Shown here in pieces: positions 21,428 to 28,754 of a stretch of DNA of 28,754 nt. A model generated the notes under the pieces. That model worked only from the letters and a program-made list of their open reading frames with translations, did no database searches and had not been told where the DNA came from. Both the position numbers and the translations under genes were made by a program. Position 1 is the first letter of the stretch, and the number at the start of each line of letters is the position of its first letter. Source of the DNA: Sperchopsis tessellata (Eukaryota; Arthropoda; Insecta; Coleoptera; Hydrophilidae); NCBI GenBank assembly GCA_033557685.1, contig JAWQRN010000520.1, positions 1 through 28,754 on the forward strand, written 5' to 3'.

Positions 21428-22620
21428 TTTCAAATTGATAAAAGCAATATTTCAACAGGAATGGCTCCAAAGTAGTGTATTAATGTAAAAGCATATGTTC
21501 TTTTACATTACGTTGTATCAATACAATTAAACACATTACATGAAAGTCAACATAAACTGGTATAGTTTGGTGGTGACACATTGAAAATACATTTAGGAAG
21601 AAATAACAACACATATACTTGATGTTTCATGGAAAATAGATTATATAAATATTTCTGTGTAAGAATAGATACTCATAGTGATTTCATTGTAGATTAGTAA
21701 CTGTAATTTTAAAATTATGTAGAGATCAGTTTTTACTTGATCTCAAATTCAATTTATTTGTTTCTTCATTTCTTAGATACGAAACATTGGTATTTATCAG
21801 TATTAGAACAAAACATTTAAAAACACAAAACCTTAAATTGATAGTTTTTGGTGTCAACAGCCTTAGAAATTAATGAGTAGTTATCTTGAGAGAAGAGGAA
21901 AACTAATTAAATTTTGTTTTTACTTTAGTTGTGAGATATTGATAAACTCAAATGCCTCTCAGGGGATGATAGTTATTTTGTTTTATTTTATTAATTTTTT
22001 TATTTATTATTGAATTTGTTAATCCTCGATGTGAGTGGTCATATTATTTCACATGCCGGCTAGTCTAAACACTTTGTCGAGAAAGGAACTGGCAAGCTAC
22101 AACGGATCTTTTAAAAACTAAGAGCTAGTTGGATTCAAATATCTTAATGCTGAAGACAGAAATACATAAAAAAATAGTTGGAAAGTATAGGTTCACACTC
22201 TATACAAAAGTCCAAATATTGACCTGCGGCTTCTCACTATAAAGCAATTACTTATTCAAATAAAAAAAAAAACCTCGGGTTGTTTTAAATTCATATATGA
22301 ACTGTTATAAAAATCACAACAAAGATACTTAGAAACACATGGAAAACCATTTATATGTTTGTTTATAATCCACGGGACCCATTTTTTATGTCTCTCTTGG
22401 AAAAAACACAACCGCTTAAACTGGGCTTAAAACCAGGAACCCCTCCCTCACCCACTAGTTTGTTGGTTAGCTAGTGAGCTGTTGAGGGGGCTTTTCATAA
22501 AATATACCACCTAGTTTGTACTTCTTCAATAACTTTATTATATTTAGAAGGAAAATTTAAAAAGAAAAATTTATTTCAGTTTAGAAGTACATATTTTTAA
22601 ATTATTTATATGCATATATA
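21428..22620. other. AT-rich sequence, no gene recognised
   Basis: Small hairpins occur at 21482-21508 (taatgtaaaag ... cttttacatta) and about 22440-22490 (ccctc ... cactag / ctagtg ... gaggg). No protein or RNA gene is recognisable. Confidence 0.5.
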
Positions 22621-22900
22621 CAGAGTGGTACATGTCAATTAACTGTTCAAGTATCCTACATTTTTGCGACACTCCTTTGTTTTGTTATTGACGTATGTCA
22701 AAGCAATGTCATCATCATTTTTTTTAATTTTATATGTTAAACAAACTTTAAAAAAAAGTTGAGGTTGTGTGGAGAATGAAAATACCTTTTAAATGAGGTG
22801 CTACTTGACCGATGTTGCAATTTAAAAAAATGATGATGACATCATTGCTTTGACATACTTCAATAAAAAAATAAACGTTTCCAGACTTTTTTCCACCCTG
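22621..22900. mobile_element. mariner-like MITE
   Basis: A 280-bp non-coding element. The right tip read inwards is cagggtggaaaaaagtctgg; the left tip is cagagtggtacatgtcaatt, preceded by TA. Inside, attgacgtatgtcaaagcaa and its partner (reverse complement attgaagtatgtcaaagcaa) continue into gtcatcatcattttttt on both arms, so the inner arms pair strongly. A TA on the right side is not exact. Confidence 0.7.
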
Positions 22901-22957
22901 AATAATAAACCACATATATCTCTCTAATTTTTTTCATTTTGTTTTTTAATTTTAAGA

Positions 22958-23487
22958 TGACTTATATGATTTATATGAATGATTTGCCTGGGAGTGTTGG
23001 TTGTGATGTTGTTCTTTTTGCGGATGACGCAAAGTTTTTAGTGCCTGATGTTGACACGGAAAATTCAAATGGCAAAATATGTCAGATTGAATAGTAGTAT
23101 GAGGATTGTTTTAATTCAAACAGGTTAACTTTGAATGGGTCAAAGATTTTTCATTGAAGTCTGCTAAGGTTAATTGGACTCACACTAAGTTTTTGGGTGT
23201 TTATGTCGACAACAGTTTGCACTGGAAGCATCATATTGATGTGCTTTGAAGAAAATTGTGTTTATGTTGACAACAGTTTGCACTGGAAGCATCATATTGA
23301 TGTGCTTTACAGAAAATTATTAAGTGTGATTTTTGAATCGAGGAGAATTAATTATTCTGTGGGAAGGGAGGCAGCATTGGTAACATATCATTAATTGCTT
23401 CATGCAAGAATGAGTTATGAGGCTATGGGAACACACTTTAGGGAACACTGTAGGCCTCTATTTATGAAGAATAGAATTTTGACCCTT
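22958..23487 (+). pseudogene. Jockey-like LINE reverse transcriptase, 5' segment before the nested insertion
   Basis: YMNDLPGSVGCDVVLFADDA (about 22969-23030) holds the RT catalytic FADD box with both Asps intact. RLTLNGSK follows at about 23125. KFLGVYVDNSLHWKHHIDVL (about 23188-23250) matches the 'FLGVxxDxxLxWxxHI' block. Then REAALVTYH and GTHFREHCRPLFMKNRILTL (to 23487) match the block before the C-terminal region. A 61-bp duplication and several stops or frameshifts break the frame. RT regions before the FADD box are missing. Confidence 0.88.
23197..23318. repeat. 61-bp tandem duplication in the Jockey-like LINE
   Basis: Unit 23197-23257 is repeated at 23258-23318: gtgtttatgtcgacaacagt / gtgtttatgttgacaacagt, then ttgcactggaagcatcat and attgatgtgctttgaagaaa / attgatgtgctttacagaaa. 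Only a few differences are visible, so the duplication is younger than most damage here. The length is not a multiple of three and shifts the frame. Confidence 0.95.
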
Positions 23488-25151
23488 CTTCTTCTTTCTG
23501 TGACACTGCAACCCTATATGGGTCTTGGCCTGCTCCACCACCTCTCTCCATCATGTTCGATTTAGGGCTTGCACGGCATTATTCCGCACTCTCTCAGATC
23601 ATCCACCAAGTTCTCCTTCCACCTTCTCCTTGGCCTTGATCACGGCATCGAGTTCGTGGTTCATCTTCATTCTCCAGTAACCGTCCTTTTCCTGCGTTGC
23701 ACCAAATATCTTTAATCTTCGTTCCCATACCTTAAGTGAATTTATCTCCCTATCGGTCAGTGTCCACGTTTCGCTTGCAAATGTGACCACAGGTCTTATC
23801 AAAGATCTATAAATTCTAAGCTTCGTTGCTCTGTTTAGGAGTTTTTAACTTAGCATATCTTTATGGGAATATATTGCTTTGTTCCATGCCTTTATTATAG
23901 CTCTTATCTCTTCACTCATTTGGTTCATTGATGTGTAAGTGGCCTCTAAGTATGTAAAGGAGTTAACAGTCTCAAAGGTATATTTATCTATTTTGAAAGA
24001 TCTTTGTCCTTCTTGCTGTCTTCTTGCTATTTTCATATACTTTGTTTTCCCCTCATTAGTCAGTAGCCCTACTTTTTTGATATCTCCACCAGCATGCAAA
24101 ATGTATATCTTAGATCACATATGCTCCGTGCTGTTATAACGATATCATCTGCATATGCACATAGTTGCACGGATTTTGTGGCTATATTACCAGACAGTTA
24201 CAACTTACATACCACGGATTCTAATAGTAGGTTAAAAGCAAGGCTGAGAGAGCATCGTACTCCTCTATTTATTTCAAAACTGTCTGTCCACTTGGATTGC
24301 ATTGCCACCTTGCCCTAGAACCTTCAAGAGTTACATTAATGAGCTTAACAAGTTTTCTGGGTATGCCCATTATAGTGAGTCGTCTGATTAGCTCCCTTCT
24401 GTTAATGTTATCAAAAGCCTGCCTAAAATCAATAAACAAATTATGCAGTTCAATGTTGTGCTCATAGCTCTTTTCCTGGACTCATCTCATGAGGTGTATC
24501 TGGTCATTAGTGGAGCGTTTAGGTCGGAAGCTACACTGGTACTCCCCCATTAATTCTTCAGCATATTCAGATTGTTGGTTATGTATTATGCTTGATAAAA
24601 TCTTTTTTGTTGCATGCAACAGGCTTATGCCTCTGTAATTATTGCATCTTCTTATCCCTTTTTTATGTATAGGGTGTAATATTCCCACTTTCCATTCCTC
24701 TGGGATTCATTCCTCATTCTAGATTTTCTCAATTAGTCTATGTATCGTTTCCCATGACGGTCTACCCGCATTTTTTATAAATTCTGGGTTTATGAAATCG
24801 CAGCCTGGCATCTTGTTGTTCTTCAGCGCCTTAATGACTGTAACCACCTCTTCGTACGTTAGTGTCCGGAGTTCAGGTTCCACAGTATGGCATATAAGGA
24901 TATCTTCATCCACACTTCCCCCATCAGCAGCCAGCAGGTCCTCAAAGTACTCTTTCCATCTCCCCAGGATGTCACTTTCCTCCGTTAAGATGTCACCGTT
25001 CTCATTTCTGCAGGCGGTCACTCTGGGCTGGAATTCTTTTGTATTTTCAAGTATGCCCTTGTAGAATTTCCTTGAGTTTTTTAAAACATTACTCTGCTCG
25101 ATCTGCTTCAGTTTCAGGATCATCATTTCCCGCTTGTGTCGCCAACATACT
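23488..25151 (-). mobile_element. nested LINE inserted in the Jockey-like LINE, with 12-bp target-site duplication
   Basis: Flanked by direct attttgaccctt at 23476-23487 and 25152-25163. On the minus strand the element's 3' end has agaagaagaag as a tail next to the left flank. The 5' end at 25151 is truncated, as is usual for target-primed reverse transcription. The orientation is opposite to the host LINE. Confidence 0.92.
23490..25151 (-). pseudogene. non-LTR reverse transcriptase relic of the nested LINE
   Basis: Order on the minus strand: SRKFYKGILENTKEFQPR and GRWKEYFEDLLAAD, then VVTVIKALKNNKMPGCDFIN (24719-25126), the pre-RT region. MGILHPIHKKG, CNNYRGISLLHATKKILSSI and ELMGEYQCSFRPKRSTNDQI (24482-24688) are the fingers blocks. 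EGKTKYMKIARRQQEGQ and FETVNSFTYLEATYTS (23845-24099) follow the catalytic box. IRPVVTFASETWTLTDREI and WRMKMNHELDAVIKA (23599-23802) are the C-terminal region. The end, frame-shifted, reads REVVEQAKTHIGLQ (about 23510-23555). The RT region A and FADD boxes lie in the frame-broken interval 24100-24480 and are only faintly recognisable. About 30 residues seem deleted after ELDAVIKA. The clade is not assigned. Confidence 0.9.
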
Positions 25152-25163
25152 ATTTTGACCCTT

Positions 25164-25457
25164 CCCTGTGCATTTATATATCAATGTCTCCTGTATGTAC
25201 ACAGGGACTGCTAAATGATGAAGTGTCACAGGGATATACATGCTTACTATACAAGAAACACAAACAAAATATATGAATCGGCCTGGAGGCTGCAGGGTTG
25301 TAGAAAACATATGATGGAATATAAGCTGTATAACAAGCTGCCGGGGGGTTACATAGAACTGACTATTAATAAATTCAAATGCAAAGTGAAAGATTTCTTG
25401 AGTGTCCGTAGAGTTTATCATATCCAAGAGTTCTTGGACTTTGATTTTGCATTGTAG
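25164..25457 (+). pseudogene. Jockey-like LINE, C-terminal segment after the nested insertion
   Basis: PCAFIYQCLLYVHRD (25164-25207), then after a stop HRDIHAYYTRNTNKIY, MMEYKLYNKLPGGYIELTIN and KFKCKVKDFLSVR (25221-25412). These match the conserved C-terminus of Jockey-like proteins (family: 'HxYNTRNxxxI', 'KLYNKLPxxIK', 'FKxxLKxFL'). It continues the frame family interrupted at 23487. Confidence 0.88.
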
Positions 25458-25584
25458 TTCAGGCATTTATTTTTATTGTGATTTATTGTATATTTCAGAG
25501 TTGGTGTTTTGTTTTTTTAATGTATTTAATTTGCTGTTGTTTTTGACATACCTGTTACAATTGTAATTTTAAAGGTGAATAAAT

Positions 25585-25607
25585 GCTTACTTCTTACTTA
25601 CTTACTT
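25585..25607. repeat. (TTAC)n LINE tail
   Basis: gcttacttcttacttacttac, directly after aataaa at 25578. A short tetramer-repeat tail of this sort marks the 3' end of many LINEs. Confidence 0.8.
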
Positions 25608-25608
25608 T

Positions 25609-26900
25609 TATCAGCATTCCGTAAACATAAAATTTATAATTTCTAAGATGTTGGCACATTTTTAAAGAAAATTGAAATTCCATGAATGTGGAAAATCTTT
25701 TGTAATTTTCTTAAATGGGGTTTAGAAAAGTTGCCATTTTCAGTTAAATATATTTAATGTTAACTTATTATTTATTCTTTTTTTATTTTCAGTTTTAACA
25801 ATCATTTTTCTTAAATAGAAAGAACTACATATTTTCACTGAACAAAGTACAAAAATGTTAGATATATTAGATCTAGTGGATTACTTTGAAATAGAAAACT
25901 CTTTTAAAGAAAATGTGTATGTGAATGTAGAAGAAAGTACCTATGTAAACAAATCGATTAAATGACGCTTCGTTAACTAAAAGAATAGATTTGGAAAATT
26001 AATTTAAAACGTATAAAAAATTAAAGAAAAACTTTTTACCCTCAGCGCAAAAGTTGGTTATTTAAAAGCGCACCAATGTAAGGGTACCTACAATTACACT
26101 GATCCTGCTGTAAAGGTGTCCGATGTAAACAACTATGTTCTTGGCCTGATCTGTGGCCATTTTTTTTTAATCTGCATTGGAGAAAAGAGAAGACTTTTAG
26201 AAACATATCTCTCTCATAGCAAAACTTGATGATTTAAAACAATTATGTGTGTTAAACCAAAATAAAGCAACATTATATTTAATAGACTCCTGTCCGAATT
26301 TAAAGACTATAAATATCTGTTTTTCATAACATTGCATATAACTAAAACTCAAATTTAATAAATTAAACGAAAGAATTTTGCTTTAATATAGACAGGCAGT
26401 AATCTTTCTATTGGTACCATTTAAGAATGTGTATAATTGCAACATTGATATGGATAACAATTCATCCAATGTTAATATCTAATCCTTAGAACCGGAAATT
26501 ATTCCGTTCACGATCAATAAATGCCCAACTTAAAATTTGCAAGTATCAGAATAGAACACCATTATATCACATCTGTCTTCCATCATACAACTACTGGTGC
26601 AGAGTAGTATCATTATAATCTTATGTGGTAGTATCTATCACTGTAGAAGATTATCAACTCCAGCTTCTCTACAGGACCTCAAGCTAGGTCGAATTCAATA
26701 TCCGAACCAACCAAGCACAAAAGATGTGATGCGGTTCACATGCCTAGTGCAAGAGTAGTGGTGTAATAGTAGAACTGTGACCAGTATGTCAAAAGAAAAA
26801 GTTTCAGAGTTTAATTTTTGATATATATTTTTTTAATTTATTCTACTAATAAGTTTCATATACTGTATAATTGTTTTTTGTAAATTTGTCCCATTTTTTC
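25609..26900. other. AT-rich sequence, no gene recognised
   Basis: No supportable frame. A less AT-rich patch at about 26580-26770 has no recognisable protein. Confidence 0.5.
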
Positions 26901-26902
26901 AG

Positions 26903-26980
26903 TGTATACATCATATAGGTTTGTCCTTACATACAAGGATGGAGGAAGCCACGAACAGAAAAAGTTGCAGTTTACTACTA
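26903..26980 (+). CDS. candidate exon, end of a fibronectin type III-like domain
   Basis: A 78-nt stretch with a strong upstream acceptor: ctactaat branch-like site at about 26843, a pyrimidine run and ttttttcag ending at 26902. It ends at a good donor, gtgagg (26981). Read with one base borrowed from a preceding exon, it gives YTSYRFVLTYKDGG, then HEQKKLQFTT, ending with one base of the next codon. Such symmetric phase 1-1 exons are typical of fibronectin type III domains. The Y-x-x-Y-x-F pattern and the final TT resemble the F and G strands of that fold. It lies on the strand opposite to the narrow abdomen exon. It is short, another frame across it is also open, and AT-rich sequence makes splice-like sites by chance. 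Confidence 0.25.
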
Positions 26981-27539
26981 GTGAGGCAAGCAAAACGGAC
27001 AAGACATTTATCTGTTTGCTTACTTGTTGATCCATTGTGCATTTTTAATAAACGTAGTAATAATAGTGGGAAATAATAATAGTTACACAAATATATAAAT
27101 TCAGTTAAGATAAATAGATAAAAAGGGTTTTGTGAGTGTTGTTACGTGACTCATGAATCTATCGAACATGTTTTGTATACCGTGAGATATTGTGTAAGAT
27201 GCTACGAACAAGTATTATGTAAGGAGTTTTAAATTTATTTGCATTCCTTTCTGTTATATATTTATATTTTATGTGTTTTACACATGTAATTTTGATTACT
27301 ACATCCGAACCCAGTAACTACATGACAATACAGAATACAAATGTTTGGATCTAAGAGAAAAAACCACTACCATTAAAATCACTTTAAGTATCATTCCCTC
27401 TTATTAAGATAAATGAAGACTCTTGGTTTTGCTAGGATTTGGTTTGTTTGGTCATGCAGATGTTATAGGTCTTACTTGTTACCAGCTCAACATTGATCAT
27501 AACATTTAGGTGAACTCCATTATCACATATGGTTATATT
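26981..27539. other. intron-like sequence, no feature recognised
   Basis: AT-rich sequence between the candidate plus-strand exon and the donor of the minus-strand channel exon. Confidence 0.5.
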
Positions 27540-27541
27540 AC
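27540..27541 (-). other. na: splice donor of the na exon
   Basis: On the minus strand, ctaagg|gtaata. The conserved protein ends at ...HIRGILR at this point, and the following translated residues diverge from the family. Confidence 0.8.
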
Positions 27542-27727
27542 CCTTAGAATCCCACGAATATGCATTTTGGCAATCATTTCGGCAGTAAATAGAAGTGTTA
27601 CGATGGAATCACAACAGAAGGTTATGTATCGCATAGGAGGTATTTTCTCAAAGGTTTTTGGAGTGTTGCAGCTTACTGATGCCAGGCTTATAAGGGCGCA
27701 TAGTCTCATCATTCTTCTAACCCATCT
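27542..27727 (-). CDS. na: exon of the sodium leak channel narrow abdomen (NALCN orthologue), domain I S1-S2
   Basis: Minus-strand translation WVRRMMRLCALISLASVS, then NTPKTFEKIPPMRYITFCCD and SIVTLLFTAEMIAKMHIRGI. This matches the S1, S1-S2 loop and S2 of domain I of NALCN/narrow abdomen; the NTPKTFE and FTAEMIAKMHIRG stretches are highly conserved and distinctive. The channel is a four-domain, 24-segment membrane protein that carries a background sodium leak and in flies affects neuronal excitability and circadian locomotor output. The exon has an acceptor (ttattttttcag, then ag) at about 27728-27741 and a donor gtaata read from 27541 down. Whether the exon starts at 27727 or 27725 depends on which AG is used. 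There are no stops or frameshifts, unlike everything around it. No other exon of this gene is seen in the window. Confidence 0.92.
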
Positions 27728-27741
27728 CTGAAAAAATAACA
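27728..27741 (-). other. na: splice acceptor of the na exon
   Basis: On the minus strand, gttattttttcagag leads into ATGGGTTAG. A pyrimidine run precedes two alternative AGs, two bases apart. The second AG would give a split codon and could restore the Pro or similar residue that precedes Trp in relatives. Confidence 0.8.
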
Positions 27742-28089
27742 CGTTTATTATTATATATATATTATATTAACTCTGTGTAGTGTAGAAATGGTTACTTTAA
27801 ATCGAAAGCATAAAATTATAGAACAACATAACAAATATTGTAATTATAAAGCACAAATAGAGAAATTTAAAAGTTTGCTCAGAAAGATCATGCTCAAGGA
27901 TTTTGAAATATGTTAGTTTTTGTGCAAGAAAATGTATAATGATAGAAAGAATGTAAAAATATAGATTGAATAAAATGACAACATAGAAAAGGAATTTATG
28001 TTAATAGTAATTAAATTGTTGATATATCATTAATAGAATATTATTATTATTATTATTATATACACTGAAAAGAGGCATAGACAATGAAT
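27742..28089. other. upstream intron sequence of na, with (TTA)n
   Basis: AT-rich. A short ttatta repeat lies at 28039-28060. No N-terminal na exon is visible. Confidence 0.55.
28039..28060. repeat. (TTA)n microsatellite
   Basis: About seven units of the TTA trinucleotide. Confidence 0.9.
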
Positions 28090-28560
28090 TTGCTGTAAGC
28101 ACTGAAAATTTGATCAAAATATCGGTGCAATCCACTGGAGTCATATTTACTCCTATTAGTTCCTTGTCAGATCGGTTTTTAAATATATTAAAGCATCAGG
28201 CTGTCATAGTTTCTTCTTATAGAGCATTCCAACTCAGTTTCTTAGGAAATTCTTTCTTATTAATGCCGAAAAACTTTCATAGTTCCAACATTTGGAATGG
28301 CTTGTATGGTTTTTATTTGTTGGAATATTTCAAGTCACAGGTTACTGTAATAAACTCCACTTAATATTTCATAACTTTCAATTAGGTCACCTCTTTCTCT
28401 TCATGCTTTTAAAACTGATATATTAAGGGCCTGCAATCTCTCTTTATAAGTGACATTTTTTATTTTCACAGGTCTCTCTGATTTTTCTATACTAGTTTTT
28501 CTATATCTCTCACAAAGTATAGATTCCAAACTGTCTGGGCATATTCTTATATTGGTTTTA
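28090..28560 (-). pseudogene. LINE reverse transcriptase C-terminal fragment
   Basis: Minus strand, read leftwards: EYAQTVWNLYFVRDIEKL (about 28500-28555) resembles 'LEYASxVWNPxxxxDIxxLE'. NVTYKERLQALNISVLKA (about 28410-28465) resembles 'YEERLxxLxLxTLExRR'. RGDLIESYEILSGVYY (about 28350-28395) matches 'RGDLIExYKILxG'. Frames shift between pieces. FPKKLSWNAL (about 28220-28250) may be the remains of the 'FFxxRVxxxWNxLP' end. Only the part after the RT core is present. It is a different family from the LINE at 22958. Confidence 0.8.
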
Positions 28561-28604
28561 AGTATGAAATGGTGTGAAAAATAAAAGCAAAGAATATCAC
28601 ATAC

Positions 28605-28754
28605 AAAAAACCCTTGATTTTCCGGATATCGATTTAACGAACTTTGGACTTAACAGATAAAATTTCCGGCCCTAATGCACCCCATTAATTTTAAAATGGT
28701 GTTAACCAAGATTTCCTTAAAATTAAACAGGTTATTTTTTTTTTAATAATTCAC
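28605..28754. other. possible end of a pogo/Tigger-type DNA transposon
   Basis: cccttgattttccggatatc, followed by gatttaacgaactttgg and aaatttccgg, resembles the terminal region of pogo/Tigger-like elements, where TCCGGAT and TTCGAAC-like motifs repeat. The window ends before any partner end. Confidence 0.3.

Larger units (their letters stand above)
22958..25608 (+). mobile_element. Jockey-like LINE (3' half), split by a nested LINE
   Basis: 5'-truncated element: coding sequence at 22958-23487 resumes at 25164 and ends at 25457, followed by a 3' UTR with aataaa (25578) and a tail of ttac repeats (about 25585-25607). The middle, 23488-25151, is a separate LINE on the opposite strand. Removing that insert and one copy of its 12-base target duplication makes the LINE continuous. 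Confidence 0.88.

Noticed and set aside
24792..25064. Plus-strand open frame of 90 codons
   Set aside because: Antisense of the nested LINE's pre-RT region, which has clear family motifs on the minus strand.
25089..25466. Minus-strand open frame of 125 codons
   Set aside because: It spans the boundary between nested and host LINE; the conserved Jockey-like C-terminus is on the plus strand.
27510..27731. Open frame on the plus strand over the na exon
   Set aside because: It is the antisense shadow of the conserved channel exon and has no family match.

Overview
This is an AT-rich eukaryotic window, best read as part of an insect genome. There are no bacterial-style genes, operons or ribosome binding sites. 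The transposon families are typical of insects: Tc1/mariner relatives, RTE-like and Jockey-like LINEs, a Penelope-like element, and piggyBac and hAT remains. The insect order cannot be fixed from the sequence.

The only host coding sequence I can name with confidence is one exon near the right end (about 27542-27727, minus strand). It encodes the first transmembrane segments of domain I of the sodium leak channel narrow abdomen/NALCN. No other exon of that gene is visible, so most of the window is probably a very large intron or introns of that gene, filled with decayed mobile elements. A weak candidate exon on the plus strand (26903-26980), resembling the end of a fibronectin type III domain, lies about 560 bases away.

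Layout from left to right: (TA)n and AT-rich sequence; a mariner-like transposase relic (868-1690, +); an RTE-like LINE relic carrying an internal duplication (1813-3700, -); three copies of a short dispersed tail motif (3758-5650); a piggyBac transposase relic interrupted in frame by an 18-bp minisatellite (7020-8090, +); a possible MITE (9167-9436); a Jockey-like LINE with an internal deletion (9755-11140, -); a mariner-like transposase relic (11325-12110, -); a complete but inactivated 2.07-kb mariner-like transposon with about 500-bp inverted ends and flanking TA (12467-14533); a Jockey-like RT fragment (15480-16045, -).

From 16046 to 21427 there is a nest bounded by hAT-like ends. It holds an RTE-like LINE 3' part (17573-18190, +), a Jockey/I-like RT fragment (18400-18840, -) and a head-to-head pair of truncated Penelope-like elements (19031-20385). 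A mariner-like MITE follows (22621-22900). Next comes a plus-strand Jockey-like LINE (22958-25608) split by a minus-strand LINE (23488-25151) with a 12-bp target-site duplication. The right end has the FN3-like candidate, the narrow abdomen exon, another LINE 3' fragment (28090-28560, -) and a possible pogo/Tigger-type end.

No transposon coding sequence is intact, so this is a stratified record of old insertions around one conserved exon. No tRNA, rRNA, CRISPR or operon was found.
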